64,000 nt of DNA from positions 23,118,777 to 23,182,776 of the forward strand of contig NC_062227.1 of assembly GCF_902686445.1 (NCBI RefSeq), in the 5' to 3' direction. A program made the position numbers and the translations under genes. This document shows, one piece after another, positions 1 through 11,559 of this stretch. Numbering within the stretch: the first letter of the stretch is position 1; each line of letters starts with the position of its first letter. The DNA comes from Sciurus carolinensis. Lineage: Eukaryota > Chordata > Mammalia > Rodentia > Sciuridae. The notes beneath the pieces are model-generated. The model worked only from the letters and a program-made list of their open reading frames with translations. It ran no database searches and had not been told where the DNA came from.

Positions 1-557
1 TGAATGGATTGTGCAGATGTCTTGCCAGTATGATATATAAACTCTATAAGTGGTGGATATGTTTGGGGTTGATCTCCAAGAATTGATAAAGGACAGTTAC
101 ATCAGGATCCTATAACTCCTAGAGGATTTGTTGGTGTTGTTAATATCCTAACTTTCAGTGAAGGTGGCATACAAAAAGGTCTGTGGCATTTAATAGCTGC
201 CTCAGGTTTTCTCCATTTTACAGATGAGCCCATGCCTGACTTTATCGACAGGAACTATAGGCAAGGAGGGTTCTTGCTATGGCCTGTGAGCCTGTGTTCA
301 ATCTCCTTATGCTTTAATTTCTGGAAATGTGAGAGTTCAGAGAAAAGGAGAAAAATATCATGTAACTTGTAAGAAATGTAATCTAACTAATTGTATCACT
401 AGATAGAAAAAAGGGAGAGGGGTATTGGTCCTTTACCAACCCTCCTTTTTTTTTTTTTTTTTTTTTTCTCCCAGCTAACATCTTGGGGCCACAGTGTGCT
501 AATGCTGGAGTTCAGGTTTTACAATAGATGCATAACCTGCTAAGCAGACCACGGTGA
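1..557 (+). pseudogene. degraded upstream env (SU-side) sequence of a class II ERV, tentative
   Basis: This stretch lies directly upstream of a recognisable retroviral transmembrane-subunit remnant in the same orientation, so it is probably the decayed surface-subunit part of the same env. Short open pieces are visible (around 180-310), but no frame is open throughout. A run of about 20 T bases sits near 447-467. I see no diagnostic SU motif, so the assignment rests on position only. Confidence 0.35.
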
Positions 558-1171
558 GTGATTGGACTTACAGTGCTAGGAGTGGCTGTTTTAATTTCTT
601 TTATAGCTTCTACAGTTACAGGTTCTGTAGCTTTATGTAAAAACATTCATATTGCTCATTTTCTTAATAATTTGGCTCAAAAAACTTCTAAAGCCCTGTA
701 CAATCAGGTAAATATTGATCAAAGAGTTGCAAGTAAATTAAAAGCTTTGGAAGCTACTGTTATCAATATTGGAAATGAACTTGCTGCTCTCAAATTTAAG
801 CAAAGGCTTAGATGCCATGCCAGTTACAAATATGTCTGCATTACTGCTTCCCAATGGGATTGGGAAAAGGTCAAAATCATCTTATGGGCATTTTGCATGA
901 TGATAATAACAGTCTGAATCTTATGGAGTTGTATCATTACATCCAGGGTATCCAGAAATGCAAGATTGACCTCATGGATCCTGCATCTCTGACTGAACAA
1001 ATACTTTGTGCTCTAAAAGGCTTTAATCCTGGAAATGTACTGAAGCATTTCTCATGGTATATTTTTGGAATTATGTGTTTGCTACTAATTCTTTTTTGTG
1101 TTATGATAATAGGTTGTTGTAACCTCAGAAATGAAATCTGGGAATTTCAAGTAACAACATATCACTTGTGA
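558..1171 (+). pseudogene. ERV class II env transmembrane (TM) subunit remnant
   Basis: The segment encodes what looks like the TM subunit of a betaretrovirus-like Env, which in an intact virus anchors the envelope and drives membrane fusion. In order, it shows a hydrophobic N-terminal stretch, a helical heptad-like region with NNLAQKTSKAL and QVNIDQRVASKLKALEA, then a CHASYKYVC disulfide-loop type motif. The frame then shifts between about 850 and 920. The second frame (812-1171) continues to a hydrophobic anchor (WYIFGIMCLLLILFCVMII) and a short tail ending in TAA/TGA-rich sequence. The frameshift means it cannot encode an intact protein. The polypurine tract follows immediately, as expected for the 3' end of a provirus. 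Family assignment comes from motif layout only. Confidence 0.7.
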
Positions 1172-1180
1172 TTAAATGAC

Positions 1181-1194
1181 AAAAAGGGGGGAGA
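1181..1194 (+). other. polypurine tract of the left-edge ERV
   Basis: The purine run AAAAAGGGGGGAGA lies just after the env remnant and just before the LTR-like sequence. This is the position and composition of a plus-strand primer site. It closely resembles the tract at 25436-25449 in the second provirus. Confidence 0.75.
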
Positions 1195-1575
1195 CATTGG
1201 AAGCCACCAGTGAACTGTAGGCGTGTCTAAGCAGAGGTGAGCCCCTCAGAGAACTCTCGGTAGTATCTTACCTATCTGAAACTGCTCCATTGCCCTGGCA
1301 AATGTCCTCCTCAAAGAGAATTCTGTGAGACCACAGAATTTTTTGGCTCAGACAGCACAAAGTTCAAATGCAACTCCCCAGAGGTGGAGAAAGATACCAG
1401 TGCCCCAACTGGCCTTCTGACACCAGCTGGCTGGAGGAGGAAGAACTACTGTGCCAGCAATAAGTCCCCAGTCAGGCCAGCTTCCCCACAGCTTCTCACT
1501 TCTTGTTTACTTTGAAGAATCCTTCCTCACAATAAATTCCTTTGGTGTTTTTAGCTATAAATAAAGCATTCACAG
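1195..1575 (+). mobile_element. 3' LTR (or part) of the left-edge class II ERV
   Basis: Sequence after the polypurine tract, ending near a poly(A) signal AATAAA at 1531-1536. The expected TG start reads CA (CATTGG), which suggests mutation. No second copy is in the window, because the 5' part of the provirus lies beyond the left edge, so the right boundary is a guess. Confidence 0.5.
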
Positions 1576-2940
1576 GCTTTTTCCCTTTGTTAGGATCAGA
1601 CCCTTCAGGTCTCTTCCACCTGTCAAGGCCTCACTTTAAATATAATTTCCTGCATCTTTTATTTCTCGATAGGACTTTTCAGACTTTATTTCCCACTTGC
1701 TCACACCTCCAGTGGTTACCTATTTCCTCCCCATGCAGGCCATGTTGAGAGGAGAGCACCTCACAGTTCTGGGGCTGTGATTTTTATAGGGTCAGCAGGG
1801 TGCTCAGCAGCCAGCAAGCACAGGCTGTGTGAGCTTTTGTCCTCTTGGGTACACTGGACTGCTCTTTGCAAACAGCCCCTGAGTCTCCTGTTCTAGCCCT
1901 TGTCATCTACAGGACACACTTAGGCTCCCTATCTTAATTCAGGATCCACTTCTTCAATGCCAGGGTCACAGCACAGAACTGTGGAGCAGGTTTGGGTGGA
2001 TACCAGGCCTGAGGAGGGGACGGTGAGGCTGTTGCACCAGGAAGTGAAAGCCTTGCTGATGAATGAGCTTCGAGAAGATGAAGACCTGGCCCAAAGAAGG
2101 CGTTCACAGCAGATGATGGGAGCCTTCAAGGAGCACTGGGCCAAGAAGCTGAAAGAGGCACCTCCCTCCTGCAGGATGCTTCCTGGCCTGGTCTGTCCTG
2201 CTGGCTGCCTCACTGGTAGAGCTCCCTCCCACACTCCCAGGAACTCCTGCTGCTGCCATGCACAGCCAGTAGAGAAAAAGCCACCCCAAGTCTCTAGTTC
2301 CATGTGGCTGACATTTACTCAGGGCCATACCAGTGACTGCTTTCATGTGCACTTTTTAGATTTAAATGTTACTTGACCATTCACAATATTGGAAAGAGGA
2401 GCAGGACAGCACTTAATTCTAACAATCTTTCCTTTAACTTGGATATTGTCTACTAGAGAAGACCCTTTGTGTAACTTAAAAAGGATTAATGTAAATTTTT
2501 TCTTTCACTTGCTTGACTTTTTTCTCCCAAATTTGCAAATGGTACTGGTATTCTTTTTTTTCTAAAAGTAGCAACTAAAATCATTGCATCTATTCAGGCC
2601 TTGACTAGCCTGAGGTGGTCATCTACTCAGGCATTCTCAGGCCAGATGTGCCCTGCCTCAGGAAAGGCTTATGTTGATGCCCTTTATGAGGTTCTTATCC
2701 TTGCTACCAGAATGCCCCTTGACCTCTCGGTGACTCCAAGTGACAAAGGAGCTGTGCTATTCTGTGCTCTTTCCTGTTCTTTGATCCCATGATGCCTTAA
2801 TTAAGTGATACAGACTGACCAGGTCTTTGGCAGAAGTCTATTATTGTCATCTATTTGGCAGAACTATTGAGAAATGAATTGCAGGTCAAGGTTTGTTAAT
2901 AGGAAATTACAATCTCTTTGTATTCTCTATAAAAAAATGA
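1576..2940. other. unassigned stretch with one possible exon
   Basis: Apart from the open frame at 1957-2160 listed separately, I see no recognisable repeat, RNA gene or coding signal here. Confidence 0.4.
1957..2160 (+). other. possible exon or old retrocopy, helical charged peptide
   Basis: An open frame begins at ATG 1957 and stays open to 2376. Its first ~65 residues look protein-like: charged and helix-prone, with segments such as LLHQEVKALLMNELREDED and QRRRSQQMMGAFKEHW. The region after about 2160 becomes Cys/Pro-rich and looks like noise. A CAG precedes the frame at 1940-1942 and could be a splice acceptor, but no convincing donor is seen. I do not recognise the peptide. It could be a true exon of an unlisted gene, a retrocopy fragment, or chance. 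Confidence 0.25.
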
Positions 2941-2959
2941 AAAGCAACAATTATTACAG

Positions 2960-3130
2960 AGCACTGTGCCACCATTCAGTTTGTCTTCATGACAGCCTTG
3001 TAAAGTAGGTAGCATTGTCCTGATCTTACTGATGAGGAAACTGAGGCTAGATGAGATTAAATAACCAGCTCACTGATGCACAGCTGGCCAGGGCCACAGC
3101 TGGGTCCAGCTCACCTGTGAGGAGAGACTC
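2960..3130 (-). repeat. MIR/L2-type fragment
   Basis: Contains the antisense MIR/L2 signature 'gatgaggaaactgaggct' followed by a gap-rich match to the core. This is an old mammalian SINE or L2 end. Confidence 0.5.
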
Positions 3131-3235
3131 CGGCTGTGCATGTTTGGCACTGGGCTGCAGGTCAGATGCTAGTTGCTTGTTTCCCTTAGTCTTCCAAGTC
3201 ACCCTGGGGAAGGCAGTATAGTCACTTTCTGGGAC

Positions 3236-3655
3236 TGTCATCACAGAGTACCAAAATCTGGGCAGCTCAAAACAACAAATTTATCATCTCACAGTTCTAG
3301 GGACCAGAAGTCTGAAATCAAGGTGTGGACTAGGTCATGTTTCCTCTGAAGGCTTTAGGGTGGATCCCTTTCCCTCTTCCAGCTTCTGGTGTCAGCTCTA
3401 GTCCTTGGCTTCCTTGGCTTATGGACACATCACTCCAGTCCCCCAGACATCTCTCCATGTGCGTCTTATGTCATCCTCCCTCTGGGTGGAGCCTGAATTT
3501 CTACTTTTTATAATAACACCAGTCCTGTTGCATGAAGGGATGCTCTCACAGCCTTGATTATATCTGTAAAGACCCTGTTTTCAAATAAGGTCACTTGGAT
3601 GTCATGGGTTTAAGACTCCAGCACATGTTTTTTGGAGGACAATTCAACCCTTAAC
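3236..3655 (-). mobile_element. MLT1-type MaLR LTR, antisense
   Basis: Read on the minus strand, this begins with TGTTAAGGGTTGAATTGTCC and contains 'aaggtcacttggatgtcat'-type and 'cttgatttcagacttctgg'-type blocks. It ends near 'tttggtactctgtgatgaca', the layout of ERVL-MaLR MLT1 LTRs. It is an ancient solo LTR. Confidence 0.65.
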
Positions 3656-3659
3656 ATAG

Positions 3660-3730
3660 GTATTATGCCCACTCAACAGAGGAGGAAACTGAGACCCAGA
3701 GAAGGTAAATGACTTACCAGCCATATAGAT
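3660..3730 (-). repeat. MIR/L2-type fragment
   Basis: Carries 'aggaaactgagacccagagaaggtaaatgacttacc', the antisense MIR core, directly beside the MLT1 LTR. Confidence 0.5.
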
Positions 3731-6700
3731 CATAAGTGAAAACATCAGGTCCAGCCATGGTCTATGTTCTTGCCTCCTGCTAGTTGCTGGGTGAAGTTGC
3801 TTAGTTAAGGTGCTGAGGTGGCAGTGGTGTCTTATGTTCCTGGGTTCTGCTGCTATGGTGACCTTTGAATGGTGCGTTTGGACATCTGCACATAAAACTC
3901 CAGGTTTTCTGGGGGTGTTGGGGGGCATGGGATTTCTACACTATCCAGTTGCCTCTCCCTTGACACTACCTGACTCAGTGGGACCACACGGTGGCACCCA
4001 CACAGCCCTCAGGCATTATCTAACACAGAGCTCACTACCAAATGGTTTAAGCCAAGCTGTGCTGGGTGTCTGTGCATGTGGTAGCCAGGTGATCTTCCTC
4101 CAGCCTGATCTGTGTCTGGGGAATCGACTAGCATTGGCTGTGGAGAGATTGGGGCCTGCTGTGGCTCCTGAGACAATGGTGTCTGGCCTCTGCCTTTTAC
4201 ACAGTCATGCTTCCATCTCTCGATTTACCTACAAAATCATTTACCATGACCTAAAACAGAGTATCAGAGCAGCTGATGCATGGAGGATCTGAGGTGGTGC
4301 TGTGCCAATCATGGGCCAGACGTAACCATGAACTGGCTACAGTTTGAGGTAAGAGGAGGCTCTAGGAGGCCACTGAGGGTGCAGCCTTTTGGAGTGCAAG
4401 TGGCCCTAGAGGGGACAGGCAACTTCTCCATCCCTGGAATGGCATCCTGGGACGAGCCATGCCGAGGTAGTCTTGGGCACTGCTGGGATTTCATTCCATG
4501 TGAGAAGTTCACTTGAGTTTCCAGAGATGCCTGCTAACACCCAGAGAGGATAACAGTGGGGAGGAGTATCTGACAGACTGTCTCACTGGAGGGTGTATCT
4601 TGGCCAGAGCCTGTGGGTGGCTTGTGGTTGATTCCTAATGGAAACTAGAACCTGTGTGTTCCTTGTATACACATTTGCCATCGGTACTGACCGAATCGTG
4701 GTTGACTTGTTTTTCTTTTCCATTCCACAAAGAAGAGGAAGTCACTGTTTTGTGTCTAACTCATGGATTACCCATTTCTCTGCTGTGTGTCTTTGGTACA
4801 CACAACCATGGGTGTGGTGTTCCCCTGCTCCTACTCCCCACTCTGCAGCAGAGCATCTGATAAAGCTTTTTTCAGGGTTATTAACCATGGGCTTTTCTTT
4901 CCAAAGCTGCTTGATGCTGATCCCATTGGTTCCTGAAGCCACCAATGTCCTGTTCCTGCAGGACTTTCTCAAAGGCCTCTCTGCCATGCTTAGTAACAGT
5001 CACCAGTGGAACCCATCAGCAGATCACCTGTTACCTAAGGTGAACATCACCTTCCACCTCCACCAGAACCTCACTGCAGAGAGGGATGAGGTGGAACCAG
5101 GCAGAGGCAGGTTCCAGAGTGGCTACCAGGCCCCTGTGGGCACCTTGAACTCTGAAGTGATACTGAAGTTCTAGGCTAGGCCAGGCCTGATGGTTGCTTA
5201 ACCCAGCCCTTCTGAGCTCCTCTGTCCTGACAGCCATGGAGCAGGCTAGAGTTATCCCATTTTGCAGAAAAGGAAACAAATCTAGAAACTCCCAAGAACT
5301 TCAGTGACTTGCTCAAGGCTCCATGAGAAAACCCTGGATGAAGACCTAGGTCTCGAGGGCAGGTCTCCTCTTGTCACCCTCCATAGGGAGAATGAAGAGA
5401 AGTGGGGAACAGGCTGGAATGCTTAGAAGCTGGGAGAACTATTCTTTGCTCTGAGAGGGCCTTTCTTATAGCCTGTCCAACCCCAATGAGGCACTGGCTC
5501 CTTGTGACACACCCAAACCCTTTTGTTCTTCCCCCATTCTGGGTCTCAGTTTCCCCAGGGAGGAGAGGTTTTCAGTTGGAGGGTTAGGGCAAGGGACAAG
5601 TGCACAGATGCTCAGAAGGTAATCACTATCATGATTATGAGGGACACCTGGCCAGAGGTAGGCACCTTCTGCCATCCTTGGCTGTCCCTCCCACAGTTTC
5701 CATGCTGTCCCATCAAGTTCTCTTGGCTCCTCCTTCCTCCATCTCCCACAGTCACTGTGTTGAATCACTGCTGCCACCAAACCCCCTTGGAGATCCCCAG
5801 AGTCCCTCAGCTGACTCTATGGGGACTGTCAGTGAGTCCTGGGCCTTCCTCTGAGGAAGAACTCAGCCTGGGTACCAGGGAGAAGCTTCATTATCCTTCT
5901 CTGAGCCCCTCCTCACTGAAAAATGCAAGCTGGCCCAGTGACCCAGGCAGCCATCTGTCTCTGCCACAGCTAGGTCTTCAGAGTTCCCTGCAGGCAGATG
6001 ACAGGGCTGCCTCTGTAGCCCTGCCTTTGCTGCCAGGCCTGAGTCTGGTACATGCAAGACCTCTCTCTACCTGGCCTTCCCTGGGAAGCCTCAGTTTTCC
6101 TGTCCAATAGTGGCCTTTGCAGTAGCTTCCAGTTTTTTCTGTTACTAAGAATGGGATGGGGCCAGTGGCTAAAGCTCGTGGCATTGGGGTGGACTGGAGG
6201 GGCTGTTCACAACTTGTAGTGATAGAGATGATGGAGGTTTAAAAAGGCCCTGTGAACACCCACCTGACCCACTTCATGGGCAAACTGTACTCGTCATCAT
6301 TGCTGGTTTGCCTACCTCCAGGAACCTGTCCTTCTGGGACTGGGCCTGCATCTTCTTTCTGGCTCCAGTGTTACTAGAAAAAAACAGGTAAAAAACAGTG
6401 AGATAACTTTGGGCCCATCCCATGAAACCAGATTATATGTTTTAGGTCCCTTCAAATCCTTTGTGGGAAGGGCTAGGAAAAGAAGGAAGAAATGAACACA
6501 GGAACTAAATGAGTAGCTTACCTCTTTCTGAGAAAGGTTACCTAACACCAGCAGTCAGTGGACCAACAACACTGGAATGCCCGGTCCTGACACCCTTGCA
6601 GGAAGGCTGAGAGATGTCCTTGCCATGGAAGCAGATGGCAGGTGGAACTGTTGTGTCAAGCGACATGCACATGGGAGCCTCATTCCTTAGAGAGCTGTTA

Positions 6701-7561
6701 TGAAGACATTAGTGCTCAATATTTTTCATCTCCATGAGGACTGATATTCTGCATAGAAAACCCAATCTTGCCTTGGGTTAGGGATTGCATATCAAACCAC
6801 AGTGCAGTCCCTGCTCTGAAAACAGAGTCCGGCTGTGAGAGCCAGACCTGTTTTTCTAGACTGCCGTTGGATCTCCACAGGCCCCAGTCCACTTTATAAA
6901 TTCTTCATCTCCTATGCTTGTCCAGTGAGTGAGCGCCTACTTTGTGCGAGGCTCGGTGCTAAGCTCAGAGGAACAACGTGGGCATGGCCCTGGCACCCCT
7001 GCCGCTGCACTCTAGCAATCCTCGGCTTCCTTGCTGGCTCAGGGGATGCTGACCCTGCCCTGTTGGAAACACGCTGCGGCCTTCTTGTGGCAGCCTTGCT
7101 ACCACTTCAGAGGTGATCTCAAACTTGCCTGCTCCAGGCTGTATACACCTAATCTCTCCTGTCACCTCCTTCAACAGGGACATCTCTTGCAGTTTTTCAC
7201 ACTCATTGCATGTTTAGATCCTGTTCCTGACACCCCAAATGCCTCTTTGACCCCATCTAGAAAACCTTTGGCCCCCATCCTTATTCTCTAAGATCCAATC
7301 ACGTGACTCCTTGTCTTGCTGGCTACACCATGGGCTCCATGTGGGCAGATTTGTCTTGAATCATCTCTGAGTGTCCACTTTGTGTGTGCCAGGGACTGTG
7401 TTGGATAGCCAGTGCACAGCAACTGTCAGTTGAGTGAGCATGTGAGGGGTCACAGCCAGCCTCTGGAGGAAGCGCTTCTTTCAGTGGTCTGTCACACTGT
7501 TCAGTGTCCCACAGAAGAGGCTCCTTACTCAAATGGCTGTGACCTCAGGATGGTTTTGCAT
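3731..7561. other. unassigned sequence; small MIR scrap near 5255-5350
   Basis: Several long open frames occur here (for example 4638-5174 and 5523-6110). Their translations are low in protein character and are matched by open frames on other strands, so I do not call genes. A MIR-like antisense scrap is at about 5255-5350. I see nothing else identifiable. Confidence 0.4.
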
Positions 7562-7575
7562 CCATGTCTCTTTCT
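7562..7575. repeat. target-site duplication of ID SINE (left copy)
   Basis: CCATGTCTCTTTCT here matches 7665-7678 exactly and brackets the antisense ID element. Confidence 0.85.
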
Positions 7576-7664
7576 TTTTTTTTTTTTTGCGGTACTGGGG
7601 ATCGAACTCAGGGCCTTGTGCTTGCAGGGCAAGCACTCTACCAGCTGAGCTATCTCCCCAGCCC
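7576..7664 (-). mobile_element. ID SINE, antisense
   Basis: A T-rich start is followed by the reverse complement of an ID element, ending in 'agctgagctatctccccagccc'. It is flanked by a 14-bp direct repeat CCATGTCTCTTTCT at 7562-7575 and 7665-7678, a clear retroposition target duplication. ID elements derive from a tRNA-Ala-like RNA and are moved by L1 machinery. This one is well conserved and likely fairly recent. Confidence 0.92.
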
Positions 7665-7872
7665 CCATGTCTCTTTCTCCATCTGCATAGTAAGCTCTGC
7701 AAACACCAGCACAGGGCCTGGCATGAAGCAGGCTTAGTGTGTATCTGTGGAATCTGTCACACTATCTGCTCCTCTGTACCTCAGCACCTGTCAGGGCATC
7801 TGGCACACAGCAGGCAGGCAGCAGACACTGAAGTGAGTTGGCTGGACCCTTTCCATGTTTGTAGTCACTACA

Positions 7873-7898
7873 CAGACACACACACACACACACACATG
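7873..7898. repeat. (CA)n microsatellite
   Basis: A short run of CA dinucleotides follows 'cacagacacacac'. Confidence 0.85.
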
Positions 7899-8284
7899 AC
7901 CATCAGTTGAGCGCCTCACAGTGACAGGCTTTAGAAATGCCACTCATGTTTTCTTTCCTACTGCCCTCAAAAGGACAGAAGCCAGATCATTCTTGATGAT
8001 TGTAATTTGGACAACCTTTGCCTAGGTGATTCTGCCTCATAAAGTATATTAAAGTTTATATATTTTCCTGGAAAACATGAAAGATAGTTCTCTTGGTTGT
8101 AGAATTCTAACTATAGTTGTTCTGATTTTAAGTAACTATAAATATTAATTTCCATGACAAGTCCTGTATATTTTAAGTACTTTTATGCTCAGATTATCAG
8201 ATGAACAATGTTTGATCAGTGTTAGATTGAAGGGGTGAGTGATAATTTTGAACTGGCAATAAGTTTTGTAGGTTGTTTATTTGA

Positions 8285-8450
8285 TCAACAAATACCTACA
8301 GGGTGCTCGCTATGAGCAAAGCATGATTTTTCAGACTGGGGAAGAAATAGATATATCCAGATCTACTGAGAAAACACTTATTGAGCATTTACTGAGGGCA
8401 GGCTCTGTGCTAGTAGAGAAAGAGAGCCTGGTGACAGGGGAAGGCCACAG
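8285..8450. repeat. MIR/L2-like fragment
   Basis: Contains 'cttattgagcatttactgagggcaggctctgtgctag', a typical L2/MIR3 end phrase. The element is old and diverged. Confidence 0.4.
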
Positions 8451-8594
8451 CCTCATAGGAGCTCTCAGTGCCCTCAGTGGGCAGAGGATATATTTTTGGT
8501 TATTAGCTGTGTGCCTGAGAGTTCTCCAAGTGACCTGGACAGAGTGGAGGCAGAGGAAGGGAAGGGCAGAGTCTTTCACAGATGAATATCACTC

Positions 8595-8987
8595 TGTATT
8601 AGTTATCTATTACTATGTGTCAATTTACCCTCAAACTTAGCTGTTTAGAACAAGGTTTCAGTTAGTGGGCTCCAAAGCAGAAACAGCATCACAGAAGAGC
8701 ATGTCAGAGGAAAGCTGCTGAGCTCATGCTGCCAGGAAGCAGAGACAGAAAAAGGAGCAGGCAACAAGAAACACCTTCCAGGGCTCACCCCCAGTGACCT
8801 ACCTCCTCCAGCAAGTCCCACCACCTCCCAGTAGTTCTTTCAGCTGAGGATCGATTAATCTATTAATGAGATCAGAGCTCTCATGACTCAATCACTTTCC
8901 AAAATCCCCACTTCTGAACATTGCTGCACTGGGGACAAGACTTCAACACAGGAGACTTTGGGGTCATTCCAGATCCAAATCACAACA
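8595..8987 (-). mobile_element. MaLR (MST/MLT-type) LTR, antisense
   Basis: Starts TGTATTAGTTATCTATTACT and ends CAAATCACAACA on the plus strand, the reversed ends of a MaLR LTR. The interior has 'cctcatgactcaatcactttcc'-type and 'aacattgctgcactgggga'-type blocks shared with the other MaLR copies in the window. Confidence 0.7.
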
Positions 8988-9689
8988 AACAACAGAGATG
9001 TTCTGTCACACGGGTTCTGAGGGTGCGGAATCGTGGTGGGAGAGCTGGCTGATTCTGCCACAAGGTTTCTTATGAGGCTGCAGTCAACTTGAGTTGTGTG
9101 GTGTGGGCAGGCCTCCACTGCCCACTGGCCTCTCCACGGGGTTGGCTGAGTGTCCTCAAGACACTGTAACTGGTTCCACCCAGAGCAATGACCCAATTAC
9201 AGGGTGAGGGGGTGGGTCATAGTGTCCTTTATAATCTGATCTGGAAAGTGACATAGTCACTTTACCATATGCTATATTGTCACACTGACCATCTTGGTAA
9301 AGTGAGAGTGGAGATTACACAAAGGTGAGACAGATTCCAGGAGATGGGAATCATTGAATCATTTAAGACCATCTGGCTATCACACCCTCCTCTGAAGGGA
9401 GAAGAAAATGTAGGAGGGCCCACCATGTGGGATATATTCACTGCCCAGGTGATAGAGCTGGCCACATCACTGGGCAGTGCTCATTTACACGACTGCAGGA
9501 TCCTTGCCAAGGCTTTCTGGATAATTAATAATTGAGATGGTTTACAAACCTAAGTTCACTACATGAGATTCATAGTGTTATAATACTTGCAAAATAATAT
9601 AATATATAACTCAATATATCAGTCTAATCATATCATAATTGATAGTTACATCCAACATATTATAACAATAAATTAAAATTTGAGAGATT
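8988..9689. other. unassigned stretch
   Basis: I see no identifiable repeat or gene. A 63-codon open frame at 9344-9535 has no recognisable features. Confidence 0.3.
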
Positions 9690-10235
9690 TAAAAACCAGT
9701 GTGATCCAGCCACTTCTCAATATTTATGCAAGATAATTAAAATTACTAGAGCAGTATATGCATACCCACATTTGTCGCACCACAGTTCACAATAGCCAAG
9801 TTATAGAACCAGCCTAGGTGTCCATCAACAGATGAATGGATCAAGAAAATATGGTGTATATATACACACTGGAGTTTTATTCAGCCATCAAGAATGAAAT
9901 TGTGGCATATGCAGGTAAATGGATGGAAGTTGAGAGCATTATGTTGAGTGAAATAAGAGTCAGAAAATGAAGAGTCATATGTTTTTTCTTATATGTGGGC
10001 TAGAGAGGAAAAAAGCAGGTAGGGGAAGGGAGCTGAAATCTCATGAAAATAGAGAGACCAGTGGAGTAGAGGAAGGGCACCAGGAGGAGTTGGGGGAGGC
10101 AGGCAAGAGGAGGAACTAGGGAACAACATTGACCCAATTACATTGTTACATTGTGTGCACATACACAGGTAATAAGGAATCCCAGTATTATATAGTGTAC
10201 CAATAAGAAACAAGTTGAGATATTTTCTAATAAGT
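9690..10235 (+). mobile_element. L1 3' end (ORF2 C-terminal region and 3'UTR)
   Basis: Shows the L1 ORF2 3'-end hallmark: 'cacaatagccaag', then 'tccatcaacagatgaatgga', 'tatggtgtatatatacaca' and 'attcagccatcaagaatgaa'. It is followed by a purine-rich 3'UTR. It is 5' truncated and the frames are broken. Confidence 0.8.
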
Positions 10236-10817
10236 TTAAATTATGAAGTTATGCAGCATTCAAGCTAGTCATATGTTGTATCCTATTGGGTGACACACCT
10301 GGCTAATATAAATTAACTAATAACTGAACTTAACATTTTTCTTTCAGGGGTGCTTTGATTGTTGTGGGAAAGCATGACCTATGGGGTATTTCTTTGCATT
10401 AATTGCTTGGAGTCATGCTGGTCACTTGGTGTTTGCTTGGGTGTCTTCTGTAAATGAATCGTCCCTCACTGGGTGGGAGAGAATCCGCATGAGGTCTTTC
10501 CCCTTTATGTTGGCTTTGGCATCACATAAAATGATTGGCTAATTGTGAGTAGTGGAGGTTGAAATCTTAGATCCCTAACTAAACAGGGAAGATGACATTT
10601 CTATTCAGGTAAAGAACTCAACAGAGATGAGAGGCGGTGATGTTGAGGACAGAGTCAGAGTGGAGTTTGTGAGGTGGTGTTTCCTTCCCTTCTGCATCTT
10701 ATCAGTTAGCACAAAGTACAGTCATGGGAGATGGTGGTTCAGGAATTGTGGGCCCCTCCTCCACCCCACGCAAGGTGGAAAATTCATGTGAATGATGGGG
10801 AAATGTGTTCACTAGCT
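10236..10817. other. unassigned stretch
   Basis: I see nothing identifiable in this interval. Confidence 0.3.
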
Positions 10818-11237
10818 GTTCATCATGGTGACAAAAATACCTGACAAGAACACCTTAGAGGAGGAAAAGTATATTTTGGCTTATGGTTTCAGTCCCTGGT
10901 CTGCTGACTCCATGGCTCTGGGCCCAAGGTGAGGTGGTACATTATGGGAGAAGAGTGTAGCAGAGAAAAGTGGCTTAGCTCATGGCAGCCAGAAAGCAGA
11001 GCGGCACAAAATACTAACTCTAAAGGTATCCTCCAGTGACCTAATTCCTCCAGCCACACCCTACCCTGCCTACAGTTACCACCCAGTAGGGCAATCCTTT
11101 CGAATTATTTATCTATCAAAAGGATTAATCTATGGGTGAGGTTATACCTCTTATAATCTAATCATTACCCCTCTGAACACTCCTGCATTGCATAGCATGA
11201 GTTTTTTGGGGGGACACATCACATCCAAATCCTAACA
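10818..11237 (-). mobile_element. MaLR LTR, antisense
   Basis: Shares 'gacaagaacaccttagagga', 'cagttaccacccagt' and a terminal 'acatccaaatcctaaca' with MaLR copies at 51901, 59134 and 60939. Same antisense orientation. Confidence 0.75.
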
Positions 11238-11559
11238 GAAGCCTTCCTTGTATCAGGATGTCACTTTCCACGTAACCCTCCACCTCTGTCTCCCAAGGAC
11301 ACTAATAGTGCAAAGCCTCTGGAAACGATTTCTGTTTGATTTTTGGTGACAATTTCAAATGTTTATAAAATAAAGGTCTGCTTATTTGAGGACTTGGGCT
11401 ACACTGGTGCCTCCAGCCAGTAAACCATCTTCCAGTTCTCACATCATGGCAGTAGGGCCTTTGTCTGCACCCGAAAAAGGCACCCCCTCTGACCAGAAAA
11501 CCCATGGTGGAAAGGCCTTTCTGTGAAGTAAAATTCAAATAATAAATAATGAAAGGATT

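Noticed and set aside
3810..4292. 160-codon open frame
   Set aside because: Begins in a diverged repeat border, shows no recognisable motif and has no splice context.
4638..5174. 178-codon open frame
   Set aside because: It lacks protein-like periodicity or splice support, and the minus strand is also open. I treat it as noise.
5523..6110. 195-codon open frame
   Set aside because: The translation is Pro/Ser/Leu-rich without domain features, and competing frames are open on both strands. GC-rich sequence makes such frames likely by chance.
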